NCBI RefSeq assembly: GCF_025602895.1
Contig: NW_026516239.1
Location: 65,001 to 129,000, forward strand
Origin: Polychytrium aggregatum
Taxonomy: Eukaryota; Chytridiomycota; Chytridiomycetes; Polychytriales
Length of the DNA stretch: 64,000 nt
Reading direction: 5' to 3'
Shown here: positions 1-14,743 of the stretch, one piece after another
Layout: each line of letters begins with the position of its first letter
How positions within the stretch are numbered: the first letter of the stretch is position 1
Translations under genes and position numbers: made by a program
Notes under the pieces: generated by a model
What the model was told of the DNA's origin: nothing
Databases searched by the model: none
What the model saw: the letters and a program-made list of their open reading frames with translations, nothing else

Positions 1-233
1 GCTACCACTTTGGATTTGGAGTCGCCAAGAACGACACCAAGGCAGCCGAGTGGTTCCGCAAGTCGGGCGAGCAGGGTAACCGATACGGCGAGTACTCAAT
101 CGGCAACTGCTACCACAATGGCTGGGGTGTCGCCAAGAACATCGACACAGCTCTTTTTTGGTATCGCCAGTCCGCCGGCCATGGTCACGGAGGTGCCATC
201 AACAGTCTCTTGGCTCTTGGTTCTTGGCCCTGA
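1..233 (+). CDS. Sel1-repeat protein, C-terminal end (partial at 5' edge)
   Basis: The frame opening at base 3 runs without interruption to a TGA at 231-233 and gives 76 residues. They form two Sel1-like (TPR-related) repeats: the pattern G-x-GVAKN-x-x-x-A-x-x-W(F/Y)-(R)-x-SA/SG is seen twice (GFGVAKNDTKAAEWFRKSG and GWGVAKNIDTALFWYRQSA). Sel1 repeats are short helical hairpins that scaffold protein complexes; in fungi they occur in chitin-synthase activators and ER-degradation factors. The upstream part of the gene lies outside the window, so the specific family cannot be named. No intron is visible in this piece. Confidence 0.75.
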   Translation, partial: YHFGFGVAKNDTKAAEWFRKSGEQGNRYGEYSIGNCYHNGWGVAKNIDTALFWYRQSAGHGHGGAINSLLALGSWP

Positions 234-850
234 TTCCCGAGATACACTCGCGTTTCACTCACGAACTATCCAGTTGCAGCACCGAACATGCAACGACCCA
301 GCTGAGCGATCGCGCCGCTAACACCACCAAAAACACGATCCCGATGAAGCGACAGTTGCTGGCTGTGTCGTATGTGCCATTCCGTGTATTCCAATACACC
401 AAAAAGCACCGCACTTTCCTCATTCATGGATACCAATTGTCCAGATCAGCATCGGCATTACATTTGCCACTGCGAACATCTGTCGCAGACCCCGGCTCTC
501 CTTCGTCAACACAGCTGCGGATGCTCCATGAAGGCCATCGCCGAGATACTCGGCCTGCATCGAGCGAGTATGTTCCCGACAGCCGTGTGGCTCTGTTTTC
601 AATCGCAATGTGCCTGCAACAATCTCTTGGATTTCTCACCGAAGAGTCAACGTGCCCATGAACTCGACGAATTTCAAATAAAGGCTTTCCCCTTTCCTAT
701 ATTTCGGCAATGCTGCTAGCAGCGACAGACTGAATCGTGATACTATATTCCCCTCGCACCGATCACTCATAGAATTTGACCTGAAACGCACCATATGAGA
801 CCCACATCCGAGGAAGCTCAGTCATGTCGGATGAAAGGGAAGCGATTCCC
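234..850. other. intergenic, convergent 3' flanks
   Basis: This stretch lies between the end of the Sel1 gene (+) and the end of the secreted Thr-rich gene (-). Short open frames are present on both strands, but none has recognisable motifs or a splice context. I see nothing definite in it. Confidence 0.5.
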
Positions 851-2163
851 TCAGCCACAGTAATAGTAGCCCTCAATGCAGCTGGTGCCGCTGGAGCAAA
901 CCTCGAGCTGGAACCAAGTTCCCAGACAGTAGAGAATGTCGTTCTCGTCTCCACAGGCGTATTCACCTTCGTAATCGCAAGCATCACCTTCGTGGGGCAG
1001 GCCAGTGGGGGTGGGAGCAACGGTGGTCGTGGTAGTCGTTGTGGTCTTGGTCTTGGTGGACTTGGTGGACTTGGTGGTAGTTTTGGCCGTGGTGGTGGTC
1101 GTGGTAGTTTTGGCAGGTGTAGTCGTCGTGGTCGTTGTGGTCTTGGAGGGACCGCCGGTAGTCTTGGAGGGCTGGACACCGGTGGGTGCATAGCAGCCGT
1201 TGTGGGAGTTGGACCATTGCTTCTGGACGACATAGGTCTTGCCGTCGGTGCCGTAGACGGTGGCCTGCTGGGCATTGCAGAGATCACCGATCTCGCCGTT
1301 GGCCGAGTTGTACCAGGCGATGGGTGCAGCAATGGTGCTGCCGGTGGCGACACCGACAGCAGCATCAGTCAGAGCCTCGACGAGTTCGTGGGACGAGACG
1401 GACTGGAGGTTGTTGAGGGTCGAGGGATCGCTGCCACAGCCGCCAGCGCAGGAACCACCCTGGTCGGGCATGATGCCGTAGTAGAGGTACTTGGTCGAGC
1501 TGATGTCGGAGACATCGATGGTGCCGTGGTAGGCGCAGAACTGGACACAGGACGAGTCGCCGCCCATGGTGATGGAATATCCAGGGGCAAAGTGGATGGG
1601 GTAGTAGGTGTTGGTGGTGGGCTTGAGGGTGCCGCTCTGGACAAGGCCGCGGAGCCAGGTCTGCAATGAACAGGGGTATATGCAAGCCAGTTAGTAACAG
1701 CGTGTGAGATGTCGCTGGAACTGTCACAGGCAGAGCATACCTGGATGGAAGCATCGCTGGTGGAGGTGCTGAGGCCAGAGTTCTGGGTGATCGAGCCCGA
1801 GAAGGTACCGGTGCCGATGTTCTGGGTGGGGGTGTTGTACTCGGAGAGCCAGCTGATGTAGGGAGAGCCAACGATGGCACCATAGAAGGTATCCATCTGG
1901 CTCTGGTAGTTGACGTTGCCGCCGTAGTAGATGGGGTGGACGTCGATGTTGGCGATGACCGGGCCGCCGTAGTAGGTCAGGCCGTTGGAGGAGGCAGCAG
2001 CGAGCTCCTCGACCTTGGGGGCAGGGAAGATGCCGTCCTTGTAGTGGACACCCTTCTGGCGAATGGCAGGCTTGGTGGGGACGGTGTTCTTGCGCTTGGG
2101 AGCAGCCGAAGCAGCTCCGGCGAGGGCAAGGAGCAGGACAACAGAGGACTTGAGTGAGAGCAT
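851..2163 (-). CDS. secreted HExxE-motif protein with Thr-rich linker and C-terminal Cys-rich (CBM19-like) module
   Basis: Two exons, 1741-2163 and 851-1660 on the minus strand, encode 410 aa. The intron 1661-1740 (80 nt) starts GTATGC, has a perfect TACTAAC branch site (1690-1696) and ends TTGCAG; both exons join in phase 0. The chosen ATG gives a clean signal peptide (MLSLKSSVVLLLALAGAASA). The body (about residues 40-280) has VHPIYYGG, a conserved SHELVEALTD stretch and GEIGDLCN, which resemble secreted phosphate-induced/EXORDIUM-like and related HE-containing proteins; a peptidase role is only a guess. A linker of roughly 70 residues is mostly Thr with Lys. The C-terminal 45 residues hold six cysteines with YCLGTWFQLEVCSSGTSC, like a chitin-binding CBM19 module. 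The overall picture is a cell-wall or substrate-attached secreted protein. Confidence 0.75.
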
Positions 2164-2274
2164 GGCTGGAGAAGGGTTGGTGAGAGTAGTGGAGAGGCGG
2201 GTGTTGCTCCAAGAGGCGGCTGGTCGAGCTCGGCGAATGTGGTGCTGGTCGAAGGAGGCTGGGAACTGCATCTG

Positions 2275-2283
2275 TATTTATGA
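2275..2283 (-). promoter_or_regulatory. TATA-like box of the secreted Thr-rich gene
   Basis: TCATAAATA on the minus strand, about 112 bp before the ATG at 2163. Spacing and orientation fit a core promoter; no experimental support. Confidence 0.4.
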
Positions 2284-3432
2284 CCCTCGGAACCCCATGC
2301 GGCACGCAGAATGCGAGATGGATCCAGTTGGTCATGCGGGAGTGCAACGGAGTGGAGGGATCACGCCCCAAGTGGAGATGGTGCCGCTTCGGGAGTTGTT
2401 TGTTTCTGGGCCGTCAATTTACACAATGTCGATTCTGGAATGGGACGAATGTGGAGGCGACTGGAGGAAGTCATACATCGGGTCGCGGCTCAACTCGGAC
2501 AGAATGGACCGCATCGACAGCGGGTAACCTCGAATGACAAACGACAGACAGAGAGCATGCAGGGATCCGAGCCGGAGCGCAGCGCATGACTGGGCTGGTG
2601 AGAAGGACGGGTCTGGCGGATCACGAGAAGGCACCGCCCTTACAAACGGGAAAGGCATGCGGCGCTGAGGACCCCTCAGAAGAACATGGTGCCTCCCGAA
2701 GCAGACATGTGACGAGGGAGGCCTGCGCTTGGTCCATGGTTCGGTGCCCCCGATACCTCGCCCATGGTTCGGTGCCGCCGATACCTCGGCTCGTGACACG
2801 GCGCTTTGCCGATTGTCTCCGAGTTGTTAGTGCAAGTGCTCCCTCGGAAGCGTCACCGGAAGGACGGTGCCACTTGAAGCGGCTCTGGCCGTGCTGCACT
2901 CAGCATTGCGGCCATGGCTCAACCCACTGTTGAGGAGACAGAGCGTCGTTGCTGAGCGAGGCCCGCGTCGCATTGATTTATTGCGTGAGGCACCACTCCG
3001 CTGCTCTCGGTGCACCTGACAGGCAGTGGGGCACCCTCCATGCGCCCATGCCCAGCGCTCCGAATCCAAGTTGAATAGAGTTGCAGGCCCCATGTCGGAG
3101 TGCGACTGGCCGAGAGCCTCGATCGTCATCGCCGCTTGACACACAAACTTGACTTGCAGCATATACCGATGATGTTCCACGGTAGCTGGCGCTACGATGG
3201 CATCAGAGAGGCCCCACGACACTCGTTTGCGCAATCAACCTGCCAGAGTCTTGACCGGAGTGGCATTGTCGGAAGAGGCAATTTATTCCAAAACGTGCTT
3301 CATTCCATCGGAAAATACTGTGGCAAGCGTTCATTCAATACACCCATGTCAATCATCTTCCAGCCCTTCATCGTATTCGGTTCAAGAACGCAATCGTTAT
3401 ATATGATAGAAGCGTAACCGTGTTGGCAGGGC
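2284..3432. other. intergenic with a 28-bp direct repeat
   Basis: No coding region was recognised. A 27-bp unit beginning CCATGGTTCGGTGCC and ending GATACCTCG occurs twice in tandem at 2734-2760 and 2762-2788 with one difference. A minus-strand AATAAA at 3282-3287 may be the poly(A) signal of the next gene. Confidence 0.45.
3282..3287 (-). terminator. possible poly(A) signal AATAAA
   Basis: AATAAA on the minus strand, about 145 nt beyond the stop codon of the Ala/Lys/Pro-rich gene ending at 3433. Confidence 0.35.
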
Positions 3433-6053
3433 CTACTTGCTTCCGGAGATGGCTCGTTTCTGCGCCGCCTTGCGCTCGTTTTGAGACTTTTGAGCCAGAC
3501 GATCGTCCCTGGCACGACCAGAGCGGTCGCCGAACTTGGAGCCATCGTTTTCCTCAAGCAAATGAGCCTCTTGCAGCATATGGCGAGTATTCTCCGCAGC
3601 CAGCTCCTTCTCGGCTCGTCTCTGGGCGCGAGCCAGCTGCTTCTCTGCCTCCATCTTGGCCGCAACGGCAGCCATTTGCTTGGGGTCGATGCGCTCAACC
3701 AGGCCACTGGGCTTGGTGCTGGGCTTGGGCGACTTGGCAGCGCTGTCGTTGGCCTGTGAGGGGCGGGAGCATAAGTGATCGGCATTGTACAAAGCATCAA
3801 GTCTAGTCCCCACGAGGGATTACAAGGGCACCTACCTTGGCGGGAAGGCTTGGGGTTTGAGCTCGCGAATGGGTAGCCGAGGATGCATTGGAAGTGGCCT
3901 TGCTAGCCTTGGGCTGGGGAGTTTGCGCCCGAGAATGGGTGGCGGAAGAACTAGCCGAGGCAGGCTTGCTGGTCTGCTGCTTGGGGGCCAAGGATTGTGC
4001 TGAAGGTGCAGCCTTGCTGGTGGGAGCAGCAGCCTTGTTGGTGGGAGAAGCCGGACGCTGGACGGGGGCAGCCTTGGCGGGAGAAGCAGCCTTGGCAGGG
4101 GTGGTTGCCTTCACTGGAGCAGCAGCCTTCACCGGAGCAGCAGCCTTCGCAGGGGCCTGGGCAGCCTTGTTAGTGGGCGAAACAGGACGCTGGGCGGGAG
4201 TCGCCTTCGACGGGGACGACGGCGTCTGCGAGCGAGAGTGGGGAGCCGAGCTCGAAGGGGACGAGGCCTTCGAAGCCTGCTTGGGAGCAGCAAGCTTGTT
4301 GGATGCCTGGGAAGGAGAAGCTTGTTGGGTCTTGGAAGCCTGTTGGACCTTGGCGGCGGCAATCATCGCAGGCGTGGCAGCCTTCGGAACATTCAAGGAA
4401 GTGGCCGGAGCAGGCGCCTTGGTCACAGACTTGGTGGGAGAGGAAGGAGTCTGGGAACGCGAGTGGTTGGCCGACGACGAGGCAGATGCTCTGGCGGAAG
4501 AGGCATTTGAGGCGGGCTTGACGGCGAGTTGCTGCTGAGGCTTTGCTGAAGCAGACGACGGGCGTGCAGAGTGGACCTTGGACGGGCGACAGGCAGCAAG
4601 GAAGGAAGCGGGTTCATTAAACAGCTCGGCAACAAAGTAGGTCTCGTTCACAGCAGGCCAGGTGTGAGTGGATCCAGCTGGCGTTGCCCCGGTCTTGGCA
4701 GACTTGATCAAGCCGCCACGGGAAGAGGAGCCTACCGCTTTCTGAGCAGCCGGCTTGACATCAGTCTTGGCAACAGCCGGCTTTGGAGTCACAGAGGCCT
4801 TTTGAGCAGCAGCTTGTTGAGCCTTAGCAGCTGCGATCATGATCGGGGTAGCCGCTTTGGGCGAGGTGGTCGAAGGAGCAGCCTTGTTGGTGGGAGAAGC
4901 CGGACGCTGGACGGGGGCAGCCTTGGCGGGAGAAGCAGCCTTGGCAGGGGTGGTTGCCTTCACTGGAGCAGCAGCCTTCACCGGAGCAGCAGCCTTCGCA
5001 GGGGTCTGGGCAGCCTTGTTAGTGGGCGAAGCAGGACGCTGGGCGGGAGTCGCCTTCGACGGGGACGACGGCGTCTGCGAGCGAGAGTGGGGAGCCGAGC
5101 TCGAAGGGGACGAGGCCTTCGAAGCCTGCTTGGGAGCGGTAAGCTTGGTAGCGGCATTTTGAGCCTGGCTGTGATTTACCAGCGAAGTCAGCAGAGAGGT
5201 GCCCTGTGCCGATGACTTGAATTCCGGAGCAGTGGCTCGGAGAGTAGGGGACTTTGCCGAAGGGGAAGAAGCCCTCTGTGCCGGACTGGCACTCTTTTGA
5301 GCAGGAGCCGCAGCCCTGGGGGCCGGGGAAGCAGCCTTGGCGGGAGCGGCAGCCTTGTTGGTAGGAGTAGCAGCCTTGTTGGTGGGAGAAGCCGGACGCT
5401 GGACGGGGGCAGCCTTGGCGGGAGAAGCAGCCTTGGCAGGGGTGGTTGCCTTCACTGGAGCAGCAGCCTTCACCGGAGCAGCAGCCTTCGCAGGGGCCTG
5501 GGCAGCCTTGTTAGTGGGCGAAACAGGACGCTGGGCGGGAGTCGCCTTCGACGGGGACGACGGCGTCTGCGAGCGAGAGTGGGGAGCCGAGCTCCCGGGA
5601 GACGAGGCCTTCGAAGCCTGGGACGGGGCACTCAGCTGCTTCTGCTAAGACGACCAGGAAAGGCGGATCAGCAACACGGATGGATCAGTACCACGGATGG
5701 AATCAGTACCTCGGATGGAATCAGCATGCGGAGAGGAAATTTATCAGGTCATCGCAGACACTCTTACGTTTTGATTTTGGGCTGTCTTGGCAGGGGCAGC
5801 CTGTGCATTCGTTCCGCCGCGGTCACAAAGACAATACAGCAGTGTCATGAGGGATCTTATCGGTGCGGCAACTGTGCCATGTTGTACAATGGCGTGTCCC
5901 TGAGCACATCTACCTTTCATCTACATTGATGGCGGCCTGTCTTACCTGGGCCTTCTTGTTGTTCAGGGGCGCCTTGTTGGCGCCGGCCTGGGCCTGGGCA
6001 GCGTTGGCAGGGCTGACGACGGCAGCAGCAGCTTTGGAAGGACCGCGAACCAT
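3433..6053 (-). CDS. Ala/Lys/Pro/Ser-rich repeat protein with charged coiled-coil-like C-terminus
   Basis: Four minus-strand exons, 5946-6053, 5768-5800, 3836-5641 and 3433-3753, all phase 0, encode 755 aa. Donors are GTAAGA, GTAAGA and GTAGGT; acceptors are CAG. The protein begins MVRGPSKAAAAVV. Most of exon 3 is low-complexity sequence built from motifs such as PTNKAA, SPAKAAP and SQTPSSPSKATPAQR. A module of about 80 residues is present three times and is nearly identical at DNA level (about 5372-5619, 4879-5142 and 4031-4295). One ordered-looking island, ETYFVAELFNEPASF, lies between repeats. The last about 70 residues are highly charged and helical (KQLARAQRRAEKELAAEN). Composition recalls linker-histone tails or Pro/Ala-rich cytoskeletal proteins, but no family can be assigned. 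It is transcribed divergently from the Cys-rich gene at 6729. Confidence 0.7.
4031..5619 (-). repeat. three near-identical about 250-bp coding repeats
   Basis: Copies lie at about 5372-5619, 4879-5142 and 4031-4295 inside exon 3 of the Ala/Lys/Pro-rich gene, in the same orientation and frame. Differences are single bases, which suggests recent duplication or ongoing homogenisation. Confidence 0.8.
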
Positions 6054-6161
6054 TGTTGGCAAAGAGACTGGGCTGGGATGGAGAAAACAGAGGTATCGTG
6101 CGCTTGGCGAGTGAGAGAGTCGAATGGCGATTTGACCAGTCGAGCGAGTTCGAAAGTCCAT

Positions 6162-6168
6162 TTATACC
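6162..6168 (-). promoter_or_regulatory. TATA box of the Ala/Lys/Pro-rich gene
   Basis: TATAAAT on the minus strand (GGGTATAAAT context), about 110 bp upstream of the ATG at 6053. Confidence 0.5.
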
Positions 6169-6728
6169 CGCGCAGGTCTCGTCCCGCCCGTGGCCGCCAC
6201 TGTTTGGAAACAATCCGGCTGGAAGAATGGAAATCGCAGCGGCAGTGATTGGCTGTTGCACTCCACTCCCACGGCAGCCAGCCACTGCAGTAGTGCGTTG
6301 CGAAAGCCGCGGCGGTTGGAAGATTGGTTTGTTGTTGGCAGCCGGCCTACAAAGAATTTCCTGCTGGCGAGAGATGACCCGAATCCATTTCGACTCGGCA
6401 GTGGTCCTGGCACTTGCGAAATGCTGACTCCTATCAGCAACCACGAGGGAGACTGGAAGGTCCGCTTGGATGCTTTCGGAGGCGGCGAGACAGTCAATCA
6501 AAAACCTTGCGCATCGGTCTTGCGACTTTGGGCGCTGCGGCCTCTGTCTGCAACCACCGCCTTGAGATCCTCCGGGAGATGAATTCGCCACTGCTTCTCG
6601 CTTGATCTTGGTTCAGAGGTCAGCCTGCAGAGAACGGTGGAAGTGAGGGCAAGGCGGGGACTCCGACAGAATCACCTGTGTTCTAACCGGCCGTCGACTT
6701 GGTCACATTACCGCAGCGCAAAACGATC
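6169..6728. other. divergent promoter region
   Basis: Non-coding stretch between the Ala/Lys/Pro-rich gene (-) and the modular Cys-rich gene (+). Overlapping short frames lack motifs. No repeat stands out. Confidence 0.5.
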
Positions 6729-9700
6729 ATGTCCGCCGAAGCAGGCCATCCAGCAGTCGCAGACGATGACGTCCCTCTCAGCGTCCTGGAAGCGGACGCT
6801 GTACAGGCACATCACACCCCGGCCTCGCTCAAGGAGTTGCGCGACGTCGACATCCCAGGCCCACCACGCATCCAAACCAACCGCGAGGATGCTGACGACG
6901 ATGACGTGCCGTTGACAGACCACCCGTTGCTGGCGACCACCCACTCGGCGGCAATCGTTGCGCCATCTCGACCGGGCGGGTCGCCCCAACAATACGCCGC
7001 GGGGACCGGGCCAACAAGCCCTTTGGGAGACGACACACCCTTGAGCGAGAAGTTTGGACGGATCGGTAGGGCCGGTCGAGCAATGACAATACCGCTGTGC
7101 GGCTCATTGCTTTCTCTGTTTGACCGTCAAAGAGTGCCCAACGGCGATGCAGTCGAGCCACAAGACTGCCTATTGACTGACAACGAGCCTCTGTTGTCCC
7201 CATCCAGTCGCAGCCAGCACACGACATGGGTCGTCGACACCCTCGCAGCATCTAGCCAGCCCAGTGGCCTCAAGATCGGCATATGCACCCTCGGTTGTGT
7301 CTCGGTCCACGATGGGGTCGAATCCACAAGCCATCTCCGAGCTCGCTATGAATGTGGCCAATCTCGTGCTCAGTCGCTTGGAGCCCATGGTCCTCGAAAC
7401 AATGGCCTCGGTTCAAAAGCTAGAGTTCACCGTCAAGCTGATGCAGAAAAAGATCGACAGCCTCCTGGAATCTGGTGGAATCGCCAACACCAAGACAACC
7501 ATCCCAATCCTGGACGAATCCGACATTACCAAAGGCAGGGCACTCTGCCCGCGGTGCGAAGGTCGAGTGCTTGATGTCCTATGTACCTGCATCGCAGCCG
7601 TCGCCACATCTTACTAGATGCGCATCACAACAACGCTGGCACTAAAGCATTGCTGCTTCAACCTGAAACCAAGCAGGCCGGGGATGGAGACACGATTCCG
7701 GCGTCAAACACAGCCAAAAACATGACCAGAGGTGTCCTGGCTGCTCGTCGTGCAGGGGTAAAGTCCAGCGCCGCTCGTTTGGAGCGGATGATTGCTGATA
7801 TCCTCGAGTGCATTCCTGTTGACCGCTGAGCGGACCCTGACGGGACCCAGGTAAATGTCCGGGCATGAATCTGATCTTGGCATGCTCCTGTCCAATCTCA
7901 GCCTGCTATGGAGTCGGCGTGGTCACCAACAAGAAGCTTTGCCAGACTTGTCGCGGTGAGTTCATAAGTTGTCGCTGGACTTGATATCCAACTATATAGC
8001 ACACTGGCAGCGACAAACGAGACTGCTTGGATCAATCCGCAGCACTCAACCCTCTTGAAGTGCAATACAGCAGGCCACGTCCATCGTGTCCTGTGTTGAC
8101 GAACAGAGTGGACTTAGCTGCTTGCGCTCGTTACATTCAACAGCTCGCGGATTCGTCCATTTGAACATCGAAAGGAGTCACGACGCTTCGCCCAGTCTCC
8201 GCTGCGGTTTTTGCGTCGACTGCCCCGACTGCGACTCGGTTGGAGTAGTTGACCAAGATTGTCCGCTGGTGTCACTCCGGGTAAAGGCCGGCCAACAGCG
8301 ATCTACTGGCAAGGCGGGATCGATATCCGAGATGGGAGGAAGTATGGATTTTGTCGGGGCACTGTTGTGCCCTCGATGCGCAGGTGGGACCTTTGACTGT
8401 TCTTGAACGAAATCCCATCGCGCCAAATGGTTGCTGGAGAGCAGAGATTCCATGCCCAGTCGCCATACAGGACAGCGAAACTCACTCGTGGTTCTTGTTC
8501 GAAAGGCAAGGGCTGGAGTCATGAGTCCGGAGGGAAGCACGATACTCAAAGCAACACAAAGTGTAGTCTCTGTCGAGATTGCATCGGTAAGCGTGGCTGA
8601 TGTGAGCAGCGCCGAGAGCAGCATGTGTCTATGACCACAGCGCGACAAGTGACAGTTCTGACCCCGGTCTGTCCGCTCCAGCTTGTGCCGGGAGTGGCAT
8701 CGTATCCAACAAGCGGGCATGTCCTGTGTGCCATGGTATGCGATGGTAGTGAAGGACAGCAAGAGGGTCAAGTGGATCCCGGATGGGTGAATGGCCAGTC
8801 GGTGATGGGATGATTCCTCATCGCACCGACTATTGTCTGATCACCGAAGCCCTTAACCGGGTCAAAGTCTCTGGCGTGTCGAGACTATCCTCTATCTGAA
8901 GCGTGCTCCATCAATCGATCTTCCCTGCAGCACGAGGATTCGTTCACGAATCAACCCGAGACGCACACACCACGGTCGAGTCCCTACAGTGCCCGCATTG
9001 CATTCCATGTGGTCACTGCTCGAGTCTAGGAGTCGTCGATGTCGATACGACCCTGATCAAGTGCATCCGAACCAGCCAGACGAGCGACCCGCTGCATTCA
9101 CAGCGCGCAATGTGCCTGAACTGTCAAGGTATGCCGTGGCACTATCCGCCGATCAAGTCAGCCAAGGTTACTCGTCCTGACCGCCTGTCTCTTTAACTGG
9201 ACATGATCGCGTCCCAGGTCGCGGATGGAAGCATGAAAACAAAGCAGCACACAGCAAAACGCCGAGCATACGATGCAAGCTCTGTTCCGAATGCAGCGGT
9301 AAGCCAGGATTGGCAAACACCACAATTCGAGCAGCCCCATCACGCACCTGGCGGGGGCGAGTGAACGGTGACTCGATATCTGGGACTGACCTGCTGGCCC
9401 AACATCGACCCCATACACATCACGCCTTTGCAAGTTTGCAACGGCACCGGCGTCGTTACAGCAAAGAAAAACTGCCGCGAGTGCCAAGGTCAGCACAGCC
9501 TCCTCTCCAGCCCCGTTTCCGTTGCCCACACACCGAGGAAGGTTCGCGGGCGAACATCACTATATGGATGTACATTGACCCCACTCTGCGGACACCCACA
9601 GGTCTCGGCTTCCTCCACCCAAGCCAGGCGCAAGTGTCGCATCCAGCCGATTCGAAAGCCAGATGTTCGGGATGCGTGGATTGCGTCGCCTGCAACGGTG

Positions 9701-9747
9701 TGGGTGCCACCTCGACAAGCACTGTGGCCTCCGCTCGAACAATATGA
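6729..9747 (+). CDS. modular Cys-rich (CxxCxxCxxCxGxG) putative zinc-binding protein of repeated exon cassettes
   Basis: Exons proposed: 6729-7561, 7677-7757, 7902-7955, 8144-8383, 8506-8586, 8681-8734, 8931-9128, 9218-9298, 9435-9488 and 9602-9747 (TGA). Every intron after the first exon is phase 1. The N-terminal region is acidic and repeats D-D-x-P-L-S/T (DDDVPLS, DDDVPLT, DDTPLS), then has a helical stretch (LVLSRLEPMVLETMASVQKL). A three-exon cassette recurs: an 81-nt exon (GxGW...H... CxxCxxC), a 54-nt exon (CxGxGVVxNKKxCxxCxG) and a longer exon (ARGFVH... CxxCxxCxxCxSxGVVDxD... CPRC). Across splice junctions the consensus is CxxCxxCxxCxGxG(V/I)V followed by CxxC, similar in spirit to DnaJ-type zinc modules. 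Function unknown. The reading frame changes inside exon 1 between about 7175 and 7264, so a small missed intron or a frameshift remains there. Confidence 0.65.
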
Positions 9748-10678
9748 ATGGCATCGACACAAGACAGGAGGATATGCCAAATCAAGCACCAGCAATATCA
9801 AAGAGCAATCCGACTGGCGCAAGTGCTAGCAAGTGCTAGCAAGCGACAGCGACGCTGCGACAGGGCTCATCAACCGAAACAGGAGATTGAGCCAGAGGCG
9901 AGCAGCCACAGGTTTCTGAATCACAAAGGCACATTCCCTGTCGCTGATCGGGTCGGTGCACAATCATGTCGCACCTTGATTGCGGCGATGAAGTGGTGCG
10001 CTCTCATGGACGAGCCACCCGAATACACGCAGCAGATACTGAAGCCAACGAGCGGACCGTTTCATTTTATGACATAAAACACGCTCTAAATGGTTCGTGA
10101 GATGTAGGAGGTGAGAGGCAAAGTGCGCGTCAAGCAAGATCCCATACCCAGAGCACACAGAGTCTCCGAGACAAAGCTGAAGAAATACAATAAAGCTATC
10201 AGATCGAAAGGAGGCCGACACACAGTCGCGACACAAACATCAGAGTGTGAGACAAAATGCAGGATTGGTGGTGCGAGAGGGTGGGGGCATGACCGGCGCA
10301 GCGCGTGTGGCATGAGATGCAATCTTTTGTTGTAAAGGGAAAGGGAGGCATGAGGCAGGTGAACTTGGGAAAGGGAAGCGGGAGGACGTACAACCGATCG
10401 AAACAATTGACTCAGTCGGCGTGGCCACAGCGAACCAACGGCGGGATCGTCTTGGCCGAATACTGGCGGCCCTTCGGTCGGCCGCTGTTCAGCGGCGATA
10501 ACGCCTGACCATCCGCAGGCGGCAGATGGCATCGATAAACCCGAATGGCGGGCTTGCGTTGCATGTGACACAGCCGTTATCGACGAATGAGGCGATTGAG
10601 CATCGGAGATCGGACGATCATCGTAAAAGACGGGACCAGAAACAACCAGCCAGCGACCCCGGATAGTCAACGGGACAG
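9748..10678. other. convergent intergenic region
   Basis: Between the stop of the Cys-rich gene (+) and the stop of the kinase gene (-). AATAAA occurs on the plus strand at 10189-10194 and could end the Cys-rich transcript, although it is about 440 nt past the stop. A direct repeat CAAGTGCTAG lies near 9825-9842. No gene is seen. Confidence 0.45.
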
Positions 10679-14042
<3,364 letters not shown>

Positions 14043-14450
14043 TTGGCAGCAGCGGTTGCGGGGGAAGGTGTGGGCAGACAGGGCCTTGGACAGGACCTCG
14101 GTTTTTGGACCGGCGGGTTCTCGGCACACATCTCGGCGCGCTTCTCGGAGGCTCTCGGCCTCTCTCGGCTGCATTTGGTTGTCGCTGTTTGTTCCAATGA
14201 CGAGGACCGGAACAGACTGAGCGGCCTCGCAACGAACAGAGACAAGGCTGCATGGTGTAGAGCGGACTGCATCGCCAAAGGTGGATATTATGGCGGAGAG
14301 TCTATCGCACGGCCGAGAATGGCTGGGCGTCAGCGAGCGAGAATAAAGAAGATAACATGGCCGAGGGCGGATTGCAAGCAGGACGATGTTCCGGAACCGT
14401 TCTCTGGCCGATTCGACGCTGATTCGATGCTGATACGATGCCGATACGAC

Positions 14451-14555
14451 CAATGCATCGATTGCCAGATATTCCCAATGCATCGATTGCCAGATGTTAC
14501 CAATGCATCGATTGCCAGATGTTACCAAGCCATCGATTGCCAGATGCTACCAAAG
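14451..14555. repeat. 25-bp tandem repeat, four copies
   Basis: CATCGATTGCCAGAT recurs at 14456, 14481, 14506 and 14531, each followed by a variable TTACCAA-like spacer. Confidence 0.85.
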
Positions 14556-14663
14556 CACCCCTGCCATTGCTGCACACTCCGTGCGGAAGTGTCCTGCGAG
14601 CGCGGGAGAATCCGCCCGAGCGCCCCGCCACCTTCTTGGCTTCCATCCCGGGCTGTCACTATC

Positions 14664-14743
14664 GCCGTCTCGGTTGCCGTCTTGGTTGCCGTCTTGGTCG
14701 CCATCTTGGTCGCCGTCTTGGTCGCCGTCTTGTTTGCCGTTTT
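14664..14743. repeat. 12-bp tandem repeat, about six to seven copies
   Basis: Units of the form CTTGGTTGCCGT / CTTGGTCGCCGT follow each other directly. On the plus strand, in frame with base 14016, the array reads as a purely hydrophobic (VAVL) run. Confidence 0.8.

Noticed and set aside
3888-4538. Ala/Gly/Glu-rich plus-strand frame
   Set aside because: Antisense of the repeat exon of the Ala/Lys/Pro-rich gene; composition is dictated by the repeats.
6708-7251. Minus-strand frames antisense to the modular Cys-rich gene
   Set aside because: No motif, while the plus strand shows repeated DDxPLS motifs and leads into the Cys exons.
14451-14555. Regular 25-bp repeats resembling a small CRISPR array
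   Set aside because: Units are contiguous with no unique spacers, and the genome is eukaryotic; this is a minisatellite.
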